Of a stretch of 64,000 bases of DNA, positions 11,372-23,402 are shown in pieces. Source of the DNA: Rhabditoides inermis (taxonomy: Eukaryota > Nematoda > Chromadorea > Rhabditida > Rhabditidae); NCBI GenBank assembly GCA_963966185.1, contig CAWZYM010000271.1, positions 922,001 through 986,000 of the forward strand. The letters are read 5' to 3'. Each line of letters opens with the position of its first letter. Positions within the stretch are counted from its first letter, which is position 1. Made by a program: the position numbers and the translations under genes. The notes under the pieces were generated by a model. It was given only the letters and a program-made list of their open reading frames with translations. It was not told the DNA's origin and did no database searches.

Positions 11372-12249
11372 CCTCTCTCTTTCTCGTTGTTCATTTAGAG
11401 GTATGCTGAGTCAGTATTTCTCATGTTTCTTATTTGCTCTTTTCGATAAGTACAAAGTGACGGGGTCGTTTGGAACAGATGTCGGCTACGCAAGAACGTG
11501 TATCTTTAGCGGGGTAGGCTAGCGGGAGAAAAGAAAGGGAAAGTGGGGAACATGCGGTGGATTAGATTGGTTAGATAATCGAACAGCGTTACGCTTTCTG
11601 AATGAAAGTTAAAAACTTCGCAGACGATCAAACTTAATGCTGCGGCTGCGGTATTTAAAAATTAAAAATCACGGTTACTTCAGCATCATTCACTGTGCAT
11701 GTGCACCGATTGCTACGTGATAGCGCGCTTGCTACTGTACTGATTGACCTGGTGTGTGATGAGTCTGTGTTTTCTTTTGTTTTCTATCGCCCACCTTCTT
11801 GATGATGTCGGACAGCTCGACCGAGTTGCACTGCGCGTTGAGCACGCTGTCCTTGTCGGCGCCGGCAATGTGCCCGCGCACGTGTCCCACCTCCCTCTTC
11901 TTCCTCTTGCCTCCGCAACCGCATCCGCCGCCGCCACCGCCGCAGCCGCAGCCGCAAGTCCTGCAAGGTACACCCCTCTCGCATCGAGAACGTTTGTTTC
12001 AAGGAAGCTCTGCTATAATGCACATGTTAGCACTCACGGAGGCGGGGGAGGGGGCGCGCAGCAACACATGGGAGGCGGCGGCGGGGCACAACAACAACTC
12101 TGCTGCGGCTGACAACAGCAACTCTGCTGCGGCTGACAACAACAGCTCTGCTGCTGCATGCAGCACCCGCCGCCGCCGCCGCCCATCGGGAAGAGGAAGG
12201 CGGCCGAGAGCGGGAGCAGGGCGAGAAGAGCGAACACGACACGAACCAT
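11055..12249 (-). CDS. Ground-like (GRL) secreted protein D
   Basis: Exons 12038-12249, 11795-11960 and 11055-11234 join to 185 residues. Residues 1-18 are a signal peptide (MVRVVFALLALLPLSAA). Next come CCC/CCQPQQS repeats and Pro runs, then a GCGCGG stretch and a dibasic site (GKRKKREV, about residue 90) that looks like a furin-type cleavage point. The C-terminal half is a ground-like domain: QCNSVELSDIIKK, then SFAVMCVDGTVSYQ and YCVEGGDKHNCYVFAI. GRL proteins are hedgehog-related, nematode-specific, and mostly made in epidermis and linked to cuticle or molting. The second intron (11235-11794) holds a long GA (sense) microsatellite. It is a distant paralogue of the three GRL copies at 17, 28 and 33 kb. 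Confidence 0.88.
11250..11395. repeat. (CT)n microsatellite in GRL intron
   Basis: Two CT tracts separated by a CTGT-type interruption near 11300, lying wholly in intron 2 of the minus-strand GRL gene. Confidence 0.9.
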
Positions 12250-13065
12250 GCCTGCAACCGCAAACTGCGACACTCGAGGCGAGCACGCTTGGTTTGAGAA
12301 GTGAGCGAATAGCGGCAAAGCGAGCGGATCGGAGACTGAAGAGCGTCTCGGTGAGGGGTGCGAAGAAGAGGCAGGGAGCAGGTGGTGATGGGAGTGCGAA
12401 TTCGGGTTTCGAGTTATTTACTGGAACTGAGTGACCGGAGGCGGCACGAGAAGGGGAACAAAGAACGGGATATGCGCGCGAGGATTTGAAGACGATAACA
12501 ACCCGATTACTGTCCACTGAATTGGGTCGCGGTCAAAATGGAAGACTCGAAGAAGTGTAGCAGATGTGGCGAGTGAGTGCGTGAGTATACCTTCCAGCTT
12601 ATATACTACTAGATCGTGGGGGGAACGGATATTGAAACAAGTCGGGAGCGATCGGGATCGCCAGACAGAAGCCGTCGGGATATAGAGAGAAAGAGAGGAC
12701 ACAAGACAAGTCGCGTAATTGTGCATACGCACAGTGTTGCGAGTAGACGATGCGCATGAGATATCACCTGAGTGTGAATACTTGTAATTTAGATATATTG
12801 CACGAATGCAGTTATTTATCGTAACTTGTAACAACTTATTTGACGTGACTCTGTCACAGCAACTTGTTGCATATAGTATAAAATCGGTCTTTTTCATTTT
12901 CTTCTGTTCTTCAAACAATTTTTCATGTGTCACACTTCAAAAAAGTTCACTTCGTTCGTATTAATATCTATATGTGCAATTCAAATATCAGTGTGGCATA
13001 TTTTACATTTCACCTGGCGCGAACTAATGCCCACATACCACATTACCGAGATCGAAGAGAACGCA
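12250..13065. other. Divergent intergenic region
   Basis: It lies between the minus-strand GRL and plus-strand receptor starts, so it should contain both promoters. No TATA box stands out. In-frame upstream codons of the receptor (from 12925) lack signal or family features. Confidence 0.5.
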
Positions 13066-15119
13066 ATGAGCTCGAGTAACGTTACCGAGTATGACGTGGC
13101 GTTATTCGAGCGCTGGTCGCTGCTCAATCGAGTCGCTTCGATCCTGACAGTGCCTGCAAGCGTTTTCACACTGTTCGTGATTTTCAAGAATTCGGATCAT
13201 TCCATGAACGGCTACAACGTCCACGTCTTCATGTCTCAGCTCAACGCAATCGCACTCGATCTGTTCATCAGCGTGTTTGCAACACCCTACCTTGCGTATC
13301 CCGTAACGTTCGGGTACGTTGACGGAATCTTGAAAAAGCTCGTCGGCACTCATTTTATCACGGTAAAGCATATGACCGCTCTCTTTCATATTTAATTTAC
13401 CGCTTACCAGGTGGTTGGAGTGTGTCTCATGGAAATGTGCGGATGTGCTATTACGCAAAAGTTTATTTACAGATTCACGGTGTCTCATTGATGTATCTAG
13501 TGTTATACGGGCGTTCTCATGCTTTCAGGTGATTCACTTCATGCGGCATCCAGCAAAGTCTATCAATCGACTAGTAATCCCAATTGTCGCGTGCATGTAT
13601 GCTATACTCGTTTCTCCCACTATAGTCACTGGGTACCGCATAACACCGCTATACGGAAACGATATTCTACTATATTCCATAGTTAGTTTCCTCATAGATT
13701 GAATATCCAACCGGGATGTTTCAGAAATACCCCGCACTTCGACAGCTGTACGCTATCCGCGATGACTTGATCGGGTTTGTGTATGGACCGAAATACTTGG
13801 TAAGGATATGTTTGGATAGGGTTGGATAGATTCGGTGTACAAAAACATCAATTATCGTATCACACTCGTAATCACTATGGCAATGAGTGTAAAATCAATT
13901 TATTCTCTTTGTTTTTGGCGCAACGCGCGATTACGTCGTTTTCGAGACGATAAAAGTTTTTATGATATGACAACTGAACGCCGAGACCAACGTCGTTGCA
14001 CCCCACTATCCACATTTTTGCCGGACAAGATTGCTTTCAGGCGTGCGCGATCGCTATCATCTTCTGTATCGTCCTCACCATCGTCATCTCGCTGTGCTGT
14101 TGCGTCGCATCGATTGTGGTGCTGAACCGCGAGCGCGACTTGATCAGCCAGCAGACGCGCCAGTGGCAGCTCAAACTCATCCAGCTGCTCGTCATACAGG
14201 TACACTACACTGGTAGACAGATGCTGTCGACGAGTCGCAGTTGGCTGTTTTTGAATATACATGATGCTTTTTTTCTCCATTTTCACGACACTGCGATTCT
14301 CGGCGGTAAATACAAACGATTGAAACATTAAAGAAAAGTACCACTCTAAATTTCATGTCATGGATTCTTTTCAAATATGTAGTATGAACATGTCAAATTT
14401 CGGTGAATACGAAAATGTATTTCTCAATTTACAAAACTGAACTTCACAAAATATTCTTAGTGAACAATGATCCAATGGACCTCAAACGCGTATTTTACCA
14501 GAAAACGAGTAGAGAAAAGTATCTTTCCACTTCTACATGGTTCAGAGAAACTGTGAACAATAGAAATATTTAATAGATATCGAGATTATAAAATAACAAA
14601 CGTGAAACCAATCGTCGAAAACGAAACGTGCGACCGACAACTTTTCGTAGTGTATGGGACTGTCCCCGGTCTGCGCGCACACCTCGCGAGTGTGCGCGCA
14701 GACCGGGGACAGTCTCATACACTACGAAATTTACGAACACCTATTTTACATATTCTGTTCATTTTCAGCATACATTATATTTATGAAAAGAGATTGTATT
14801 TTCATATATTTTTACGTGCTAGTTGTAGTTTGTTCACAAAATTCAGAGTGGAATGCTCCTTTAAGAAAAGTTGATAGCATAGTACCGAATACCGAAAACA
14901 TGTGCAGATAGTCTCTGATTTTCACATGCTCGTAAAATTTGAAAGCAATCACAAGACATAGGCCCATAGGCGACTGAGTGTTCAAGAGGTCGATTCGTTT
15001 GAGAAATAGTGTTGTTTGGTGTTTGCAGATTACCTGCCAAGGCGCCACTCTCGCCATTCCTATCGTGACTGCAGCGATAGTGGTGGTGGGTGAAATGTGG
15101 AGCATGCAGAGTGAGTTCG

Positions 15120-15158
<39 letters not shown>

Positions 15159-15313
15159 TTGCAGACCGTTGCGAGTGGATTCTGCCGGTCGTGGGTCTGC
15201 ACGGCTTCTTCTGCGCCCTCACTCACATCCTTCTTTATAAGCCTTATCGGGCTTACGTCAAATCGTTGTTTACTTTCAATCACATAATGTCTCCGATAAC
15301 ATTATTATCGTGA
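13066..15313 (+). CDS. Seven-transmembrane chemoreceptor, Srh/Sri-like
   Basis: Seven exons (13066-13362, 13411-13479, 13529-13681, 13725-13799, 14041-14199, 15029-15110, 15165-15313) join in frame to 327 residues, the usual length. TM1 is near residues 15-40. TM2 carries VHVFMSQLNAIALDLFISV, followed by PYLAYPVTFGY, a Pro/Tyr pattern typical of Srh and Sri receptors. TM3 has VVGVCLMEMCGCAI. A KYPALRQLY loop, TM5 and a conserved Gln-rich loop (QTRQWQLKLIQLLVIQ) follow. The C terminus has GLHGFFCALTHILLYKPYR, the HG and PYR landmarks of the group. Such receptors sit in cilia of sensory neurons and detect small molecules. I chose ATG 13066 because it precedes TM1 by a normal distance. Intron 5 (829 bases) contains a long hairpin; intron 6 contains a GA tract. 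Confidence 0.85.
14643..14729. repeat. Near-perfect 40-bp inverted repeat (hairpin)
   Basis: Arms 14643-14682 and 14690-14729 pair with one mismatch around a 7-base loop. The GC-rich inner arm (gtctgcgcgcacac) contrasts with AT-rich flanks. It lies inside intron 5 of the Srh-like receptor. It could be a small-RNA precursor or a short palindromic element. Confidence 0.85.
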
Positions 15314-15367
15314 AAATTTAGACGTTGAAATGAACTCGCAACCAGAAAATGCACCTCCTGCTTGCGG

Positions 15368-15473
<106 letters not shown>

Positions 15474-15651
15474 AGTCAGGTAGGTTGTGAGAGTTGTATT
15501 GAAGTAGAGAGCCAGGTTCGCGTTGCGTGATGTCCGCTTGCGGCAGCTGCTGGGCGCAAGAGCTATCTGATTTTGACTAAAACACCATATACATATGAAG
15601 AAAAAAATATTTGTAAGAAATTATTATTTCTTCCTTTCTCGCATCGCGCGG

Positions 15652-16226
15652 CGCTTAGCCCTTGTGGTGTACCGTATGCACGTGTTGTATAGTCAGGTTA
15701 AAGCGATTCTGAACAAATGTTCGATTTTTGAGAACAAGATTTTGGATTACGACGTTAACGTCTTTTTTGGATGACGACGTTAACGTCAGCTAATTGGCGG
15801 GTAATTGGCGTCAGACGTTTCGAATTCTGTTCTTGAGTCAGTTGGTGCTGTGACGCCTTCTGGCTACTATGAGAGTAGATTGCCACACCACAGAGGTTGG
15901 GTGAATTGTACAAGAATGGTTGACTTCGAGGAAGATCGAACCAGCGATTGTGAGATTAAGAGACGATCGCTCTATCCAGTGAACCATGTCAGCGGCCGAC
16001 AATAAACAGATAGGACCGACAAAAACATTATTCGAATACAGTTACTCATTGAGTGTGCTCTAGGATAAGCGGGCTTTTGTTGAGTATCGCTGTTCACTTT
16101 AGAATGCGCTCCTTATGTGACCATTGCGTTTAATAAACAACATGTGAGAACATATCAATCAGTATCCAGAATCGCTATTTTCTGACTATACAACAAGTGC
16201 ATACGGTACACCCCAAGGGCTAAGCG
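15652..16226. mobile_element. 575-bp non-autonomous element with long terminal inverted repeats
   Basis: The ends CGCTTAGCCCTTGTGG (left) and its complement at 16211-16226 start inverted repeats about 70 bases long, ending near gcgattctg. The interior has the palindrome gacgttaacgtc twice (near 15750 and 15775) and a tRNA-like stretch. No transposase reading frame is present, so it looks like a MITE. Confidence 0.75.
15919..15993 (-). pseudogene. tRNA-like sequence (degenerate)
   Basis: On the minus strand this 75-base stretch has a perfect A box (TGGTTCACTGG), a GAGC D-stem, a CTCTTAA loop as in tRNA-Lys(CUU), and a B-box-like GGTTCGATCTT. The acceptor arm pairs at 5 of 7 positions. The normal anticodon stem does not pair, so it is a degraded or rearranged tRNA, carried within a terminal-repeat element. 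Confidence 0.4.
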
Positions 16227-16884
16227 TGAGAGAAACACAGTTTAGCAACGGGGATGGTAGGAACAAAGGTGGATGATCGTTATTATATCGATAGTCAGTC
16301 GATAATCATTCAATTTTCTTTCCATAATTTTTTAGAGTTAGATATCAGTGTAGATAAGTAGATGACAGTGAAACTCCGACTGTTCCTTTTCTCCCATTAT
16401 GATCAACAAATAGTAACTCCACGGGCTAAGATGACTGCGTTCTCGATGAGCTATTTCCCGCCTTGCTCAAGGGTACTGTGAAAACAATTTCGACCCGACC
16501 GCGCGATGCAAAAAAGGAAAAAAAAATATAAAAATAGAAAGTGAGAACATAAAAAAACTAATAATCTTTTCGTCTTTTCCAAAACGGACTTTAGGTGAAA
16601 ACGCATGTCGAGTGTTAAAAAATCTTAAAAAAAAACGCGAACAATCGGATTTAAAATAGTTTTCCGGTTTTCTATTTTTTCTCAGAAATCTTTTCGTGTG
16701 AATAAAACGTTTGTGAAAAAACTGAAGGAAAAAAACAGCACAAACCAAAGAGCTGCTAAAAACTCACGTCAGTAGGTGGAACTGCGTTGCTACAAACTCG
16801 ACTCATCTTTCACGAAGAAACCTACGGTGGTCGTTACTGACATTCAACCAATTGGAAATTCCTCAAACATGGTTCTTTTTTTTT
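16227..16884. other. Intergenic, AT-rich
   Basis: Poly-A runs around 16500-16740. No exon, RNA or repeat boundary is recognised. Confidence 0.5.
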
Positions 16885-17056
16885 AAACTGACATCCAACA
16901 TGGTGTCTGTCTGTCTGTCTGTCTCGCGATGATATCTTCTCTTCGAAGTCTTCTAATGTTTTCTGAAGTGTCGTTTGTCATTACTGACATGCGACCCGGA
17001 TACTAGTTTGCGCTGTCCGTTCTGTCTAGCAAACAAGCAGCGAGACTCGGCAACAC

Positions 17057-17124
17057 TATATAAAGACGGCAGGTGTCATGAAAAGACACACAGACAACTC
17101 AACAGCCCGTGTCACAGCACAAAC
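17057..17124 (+). promoter_or_regulatory. GRL copy 1 TATA box and noncoding first exon
   Basis: TATATAAA is at 17057-17064. A donor (aaac|gtgagt) at 17124/17125 suggests a short untranslated exon. Acceptors lie at 17184 (ttgcag) and at 17231 (cttttcag), the latter directly abutting the ATG. Trans-splicing of a leader at 17231 is an alternative. Confidence 0.6.
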
Positions 17125-17231
17125 GTGAGTCCTCTTTCAAGCTTGTTTGAGTGCTCAGTCACTCTGGCTTGTGACGTGTTGCAGTTTTGGATGATGCAGC
17201 ACTTGGCACACTGGCATTGTCCGCTTTTCAG

Positions 17232-18072
17232 ATGCGCACGTTGATTGTTGTGGCGGCGTTGACTGCGTGCGGCTCTGCTTTCCTTTTCCCGATGAGCGGC
17301 GGGGACTCTGGCGGCTGCGGCTGCGGAGGAGGTGGCGGCGGCGGCGGAGGGTGCGGATGCCCGCCCCCCTGCTGCCCCCCGCCCTGCCCCAAGCCGTGCT
17401 GCTGTCCTCCGCCCTGCCCCCCGCCCTGCCCCCCGCCGTGTCCCAAGCCGTGCTGCTGTCCTCCGCCCTGCCCCCCGCCCTGCCCCCCGCCGTGCTGCTG
17501 CCCCCCGCCCTGCCCCCCTCCTTGCCCCGCACCGGCGCCTAGCTGCGGAGGCGGCGGCGGATGCGGAGGCGGCGGCGGCGGATGCGGAGGCGGCGGCGGA
17601 TGCGGAGGCGGCGGCGGCGGATGCGGAGGCGGCGGCGGCGGATGCGGAGGCGGCGGCGGCGGATGCGGAGGCGGCGGCGGCGGATGCGGAGGCGGCGGCG
17701 GCGGATGCGGAGGCGGCGGCGGCGGCGGATGCGGCGGCGGATGCGGCGGACGCAAGAAGCGTGACGATGCTGACGTCATCTCGCACACGGACGCGCACAA
17801 GTGCAACTCCGAGGAGCTGCGTCTCATCCTCGTCAACAACATGAAGGACGAGACTGGCATGTCGCTGGAGGCGATCCGTCAGCAGCTGAACAACGCCGAC
17901 GACTTCATCCTCACCTGCGACACCAAGGCGAACGAGCTCACGTCTGTGGCTGACACCGACGACTTCTGCCAGGTCAGCCAGGGCGAGCAGACATGCAGCC
18001 TGGTACGCAGAAAGCACACCGTCGTGGCGGAGGAGGCCAACCAGGAGGTGAGGGGGGGAGAGAGAGGGGGAG

Positions 18073-18120
<48 letters not shown>

Positions 18121-18214
18121 ATTCGCTTTGCAGGTCAAGGAGGAGGTCAAGCCGGTCGAGGTTGAAGAGAAGAAGGTCGAGTCCACCGATAGTCACAAGG
18201 CCAAGAGCGCCTGA
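17232..18214 (+). CDS. Ground-like (GRL) protein, copy 1
   Basis: Exons 17232-18047 and 18134-18214 give 298 residues. MRTLIVVAALTACGSA is the signal peptide. Then come FLFPMSGGDSGG, a Cys/Pro block (repeats of CCPPPCP and CPPP) and an array of GGGGGC units. A tetrabasic site (GRKKRDD) could be cut by a furin-like protease. The ground-like domain runs from HKCNSEELRLILVNNMKDE to FILTCDTKANEL and CSLVRRKH, followed by a Glu/Lys-rich tail in exon 2. It is predicted to be secreted and cuticle-associated. I chose the ATG next to the 3' splice site because upstream in-frame codons do not form a signal peptide. The 86-base intron has a GA tract. AATAAA is at 18260-18265. Confidence 0.88.
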
Positions 18215-18328
18215 GGGGTTTCCTCCCGCCAAGCGATATACAATATACATATATGTACAAATAAACATATCATTTGAATCATGTCAGCGGTTGTCGCTTG
18301 AAGAGAGAAAGAGATACAGAGAAAGAGA

Positions 18329-18372
<44 letters not shown>

Positions 18373-18582
18373 CGACTTACCAAGCTTCGCACACACATTT
18401 GGACAGCCCGTATAGGTAACTAGGAATCGCTTTTTTTCTTTGTTTGTTCCGTGTTTTTTTATTATGACTCACTCAAGCAATGACTCAAACTAAAAACTAA
18501 GCCGATACTCTTCACTTGTTGCCTATTTGTGATGATTGACAAACAACACTGTGCAATTTCATTCATAAACCCAATAAAAACA

Positions 18583-19223
18583 TCATTTCTTTTCAGATTT
18601 TGATGGCAGCTCGCTGATTTGTAACGTTGTCTCGTCGAGATGTAATGCCTGAAACGTAACGTGGAAACGTAAAAAAAAAAACGTATCGCGTACCGTCCAC
18701 TCGGGCGGCATGATGTAGTCGATGTTAGTGATGCTTTTGTATGCTTCCGGAACGTCCCATCGCTGAAACTGACTCAACAATGAATGAAACAAACTCCAGT
18801 TCGGTACCGATGGAAACTCGCCTCCGATCTATACACCTTTCCTCCTTCTCTCAATGTGAAGCCGAAGAAGAAGCCGTAAGTGGACGTGGGGGCTGCAAGC
18901 TTACAGTTTACCACGCAGTGGAGGTGAGAAGCCATTCTTGATTGCGATTTCATCCACTTAAATCATGGAGAGAGAGAGAGAGAGAGAAAGAGGAGAGAGA
19001 AAACCATGGAGAGGAGAGAGACAGAGACAAAGACAGAGACAGAGAGAGAAGAGAAAGAGACCGGACCAGTGATGAGCATGGTGTCGCAATATTTTTGCGT
19101 GAGCGCGAGTGTGACTGCCTGATCGCGCATCGTTTGGAAGGAGACGATCGTCCAGCTGAAAGAATCATATACATTTGCACATTCCATCTGTTGGTAACTG
19201 ATGGTTACGAAATTCGAGAGAGA

Positions 19224-19275
<52 letters not shown>

Positions 19276-22204
19276 GAGAGAGATTTGCAGAGCTCACTTT
19301 TTGTCCTTGAGATCTCCCAGCACGTCTTCCGCCCACGCATCTCCATTGCCTACCGCGACGATTGTGGGAGGCACGGAGTTGTTGCCCTTGTCTGAAATCG
19401 GGTCTGCTCACACCCCGAGACTCCGGTTGTTCCTGGTACTATAGGCACTGTACTGTTCAGTTCTAATCCAAGATTAGGTTACTACGATTAAAGACCCATT
19501 TACAGCCCCATAAGTTCAGGACACTAGTCTACTCATTATTATACAAGCTGAACTTAAAAAAGTGTTCAAGTTCTTTGCTTAATTCCGTTACCCCTAGCAA
19601 TTGCCTCAACACGTCCCGGTTTCCCCACAAAAATACGCGTTGAATATATGTTGCCTCATTCGCGGGAAGATGAAAGAGTGGCTATTCTCGCGGCCATGAT
19701 TTTGCTTTCTAGTTGCAACTGTCTGAAACGTCCATGCTCCTCGGCGAGTGGTGATTTCGCGCGCATTTGAAAATTTATTTATCCCACTCATAGTTCTGTT
19801 TGTCATCGTTTCTTTAATCCACGATTATTCCAAATTTAGATTATTAATGTCAAACACTCACTGTTTACACAGCGTGGCCTGCATTCATGTCATGTACACG
19901 TTGTTTGATCGCACCGATTTGCTTTGAACAGATTACTTAAAGAAGCCCTCCACGGTAAAAGTCAATCAACGTCAATATTTATTTTTCCCCTTAAAAATTT
20001 GCATATAGAATTGCATTACGATGGTTCAAACCCCTATTGCCAAATATTCGGCACCTCTGCACGCTTGGTCCCACATCGACGGGACTGAGAAACATTCGCG
20101 AGGGGCAAGATAGTGTTTTGCATTGACGTGCTTTCCCCGGAGTCCTTCTTTAAAGCCTTTTTGTCTACTTTATTAGAATTTTCTTGCACGTCATATTTTC
20201 GATTGTAAGTAAAGGGCATCCCCTCGTTCATCGTACGGCAGTCATTTCGCCGAATGTTTACCAGACAGCGTTTAAGGCATCACTAGCCCGAAGCCCGTTA
20301 TCGGCCCGCGCGAGACCATTCGACCGCGCAATTCGCGCGCTTGGCGGTCTCTTTTTAGGGAAATGACGGTCATTTGCAAGTCTAATGAAGCAGAGAGCAC
20401 AAAAAAATCTTATAAATTTACTTACTCCTTTTGGAACAAAGCAATCTTCATTTTAAAAAAAATGATTTCCGCCTTCGTTTTTCAGTTAGAGTCCAGAAAC
20501 CTTGATTTTGACTCGATTTTCAATGGGAAAACTCCAAAACTTAATTACTCTATTCAATTTTTCTACTATCTTATCGCACAGCTCCCAGTTTTCTGGAGGC
20601 GATGCCCAGATGAAATGCTCAGAGATCTCTAGTGCTCGATTTTTCGATTTCCGTCGTTTTTCCGTGTTTGAGCACAAAAACACACAATCGGGGCCAATTT
20701 GCATAAAATTCTCATCTGTCTGGCGAGCCAGCGATACTGCCGTACGATGAAAGGGTGGAATGGCCTATATGATAATCACAAAAAATATCTCACGCACGTT
20801 TTTCTCCCAGATAGTTGGCAGCAGCCAGCATGAATGTCGAGCGAGTGTACCTGGAAAACGTGTACGATAAGGAAGTTTCGAATAACTTACCACAACCTCT
20901 GCCGCACATAGTCGCCTCTTCTCACGTGAATGCACACTCTGAATGAAGAATGTGAATGACACGTTATGACAAGTTATGACAACACGACAAGTTAGGGTCA
21001 CTTTCGAAACTGACTTCGAAACCAAGACGGAACGTCTTTCAGCTTTTAGACGTGCTTTTTGCGACGAGACTGATCTTACCGTAAACGACTCACTTGTGTG
21101 ATTCGCTATTTCTGAGTGCGGCCTGCTGGAATGGCGACAGCTTGTCGACCTCTTCCTCCGCCGCCCTCGTGAGGTTGGAAGTGGGTGCGAGAAGCGAACG
21201 CGCCAGGGCCCGGTTCGCGAACACGTACTCGTAGCCCTAAAACAGACATCGACAATGGTTTCGTGTGGTTTCTGTATGATTGTCAAGTTCGGTCTTTGTG
21301 AGACAGATAAGATTTGACTGAGTAACTCATCACAAAGTAGATGCCTGCCAGCTGCAGGGTGGTCTTGCCGTCGAATATGGACATGAAGCGGATGTCTCTC
21401 ACCCGGTGCATGTCTATCGAGTGATACTCGCAACACGAGCGGCCATGTGGCAGATGCGCCACTTCACGGGGCTAAACGACCGTGTCCATCGGGGAAATCG
21501 GGTTATTGATTGCATTTGTGTAGTGTTATACTGTAGGATTGTACAAATCACGCATAGAGATCATATGGGACCCTGAAGCAAGCCAGTTCGCAGACACTAT
21601 TTGGTATTGATTGATCAGCTACTATTCCCGTGTCCTTCTTCTACCTTGACTGTCACTTCCTTGAGCTGGGATCTCAATGTTGGATAGTCGGCGAGTCTCA
21701 TGGAGACTGCATGCATGGAGGAGTTGTACACGGGGATGCTGAACATTTGCCATAGCTCACTCGACGCCAAGTCAACTCACAGTCCGGTCGCCTTCGCTGC
21801 ATAGAGCAAGAAGAATGTTTCGAACAGCACGTTTCCCAGGCCTGCTCCAGAGCTCACCGTTCCGAACCGGATCGTGACGTATTTCAAATTGCTGGAAACA
21901 GGTGCATAGTAATGATCATAGTTTTAAACTACAAAGCTGATTGCACTGATAAACGTACGGATTACGTACGCTTTATTCGCGATCATTGTGTCGTCCGTCG
22001 CATTTGTCGTGTAATCAATCATTGTTGTCTCGGACTGTCGTTTCTTCTCCCCTATGTTGTATTCGAACGTTATCGATGGAGATGGTTGCTAAATAGTGTT
22101 GTTCCGGGTTACTCCAGTAATTCTCTCACCTTTTCCTCTGTAATAGAAATGATAGTGAGTGCGACGACACTACCAGCCGCTATCACACTCATTACCACAA
22201 TCAT
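18583..22204 (-). CDS. GT11 alpha-1,2-fucosyltransferase-like type II membrane protein
   Basis: Thirteen exons join in frame to 398 residues: 22130-22204, 21970-22088, 21781-21891, 21645-21738, 21334-21471, 21094-21236, 20891-20938, 20798-20850, 19298-19391, 19067-19197, 18837-18892, 18694-18762, 18583-18648. Residues 1-20 are a signal anchor (MIVVMSVIAAGSVVALTII), and residues 21-65 are a stem. The glycosyltransferase part starts at KYVTIRF with GAGLGN at 80-85. HVRRGDY at 231-237 is the GDP-fucose-binding landmark of family GT11. YCDTMLITAPTSTYGFFFG near 328-346 matches the C-terminal conserved block. Expected site is the Golgi lumen, adding fucose to glycans. A 0.56-kb MITE-like element sits in intron 8, and GA tracts lie in introns 9 and 10. 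Nematodes have many such paralogues; substrate is unknown. Confidence 0.85.
20208..20769. mobile_element. MITE-like element, TATAGG family, copy 1
   Basis: The left end (aaagggcatccc, then tcatcgtacggcag) and the right end (ctgccgtacgatgaaa, then ggaatggcctata) form an imperfect inverted repeat. The interior block gaccattcgaccgcgc, cttggcggtctctttttag is shared with 49830-50425 and, inverted, with 25068-25478. It lies in intron 8 of the GT11 gene, its right end about 28 bases from that exon's donor. Confidence 0.75.
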
Positions 22205-22479
22205 AAAGCCGGACAACGAAGAGAGAGAGGGAGAGAGGGTACTGAAGTGTAGCTATATCATTTTACATCCATTTTACATTTATCATTCCTTCAAAGGGTT
22301 CTTACCGTTTGTTTCTACAAGCTGCTCGGGACTCACTGCGGTGTATCAACGGTTCGTTCATTGTTCGTTTTGATATCCACAACAGTAGAATCTGTTTGTA
22401 GCAAGTAAGGGTTTTCTCTTTTTTTGATTTTTGCGTGTCTAATAAGTACTGCATTCTCGGAAACGAAAAAGAGGGAGAG

Positions 22480-22526
<47 letters not shown>

Positions 22527-23084
22527 GGACACTTTAATGATTATAGACGTGTGCCTATGTGTGGGCAGGCCAAGCGTTTAACATGGAAGTTTGCTCATCC
22601 TCTCTTCATGCTTTCTGATGGTTTCATGTTCAGCAAGATTGAGCACTCGAACCTTCCGATTTAGGCGAAGGAAAACTAAGCTGGAAGCTGGCACACCGTA
22701 TGCGTACGATCACACGGTTCTTGCCGAGCAAACCGAGCATCTGATGAATTCCATATGCACACTATATTACTATATAAGTGGTGAGAACTTAGAACTGTGC
22801 TGTGTGCCTTCGGTATTTTTGTTACTCATACACTGTGATAAAAAAAATTCAATTCATTCATTCATTCTCCTCACCTCTCTATATCTAATCAGCACTGAAA
22901 AAGTGTATACTTACGTGAAAAAAAACAGATATTTATTTTTGGTAAATGTTACTACAACATTAAATAATAATAACGAAACACATTAACAAAAATATTAAAT
23001 AAATAATAAGAATAAAGTGTCATTAAAATGCGTCCATATGACATATCCATGTTATCCGCGTATTTTTATCTCACTACCGTATCC

Positions 23085-23127
<43 letters not shown>

Positions 23128-23155
23128 TAGATAGATAGAGAAAGAAAGAAAGAAA

Positions 23156-23220
<65 letters not shown>

Positions 23221-23402
23221 AGGCTCTCAAATAAACACAAACGGTTTTTGTGTCGTCAGGCCGCTTGGTGGCAAAGATCGAGTCGTTTTATGTGTGCTCA
23301 TCAGACCGTTGTTACAGTTTGATTGTTTGCCCATCTGTCTAACGCGTATGCATTTTGATGAATACACTGACACAGACAGATGGCTAAGCCCTGCGTTTCA
23401 TT
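22205..23402. other. Intergenic with GA microsatellites
   Basis: GA tracts at about 22476-22524, 23090-23121 (followed by ATAG repeats) and 23159-23218. No coding exon is recognised. It should contain the GT11 promoter at its left edge. Confidence 0.55.

Larger units (their letters stand above)
16885..18300 (+). repeat. Segmental duplication unit 1 of 3 (carries a GRL gene)
   Basis: The unit runs from aaactgacatccaacatgg at 16885 to about 18300 (tgaatcatgtcagc). It recurs at 28048-29535 in the same orientation and at 32745-34155 inverted. It includes promoter, 5' noncoding exon, coding exons and poly(A) signal. Confidence 0.85.

Noticed and set aside
12925..13065. Longer N terminus for the Srh-like receptor
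   Set aside because: The added 47 residues are not typical; ATG 13066 gives the normal distance to TM1.
17228..17860. Long antisense frames rich in Pro-His across the GRL Gly/Cys arrays (also at 28398-29099 and 33214-33813)
   Set aside because: They mirror the repeat composition of the sense gene, have no start context, splice logic or family, and shift with repeat number.
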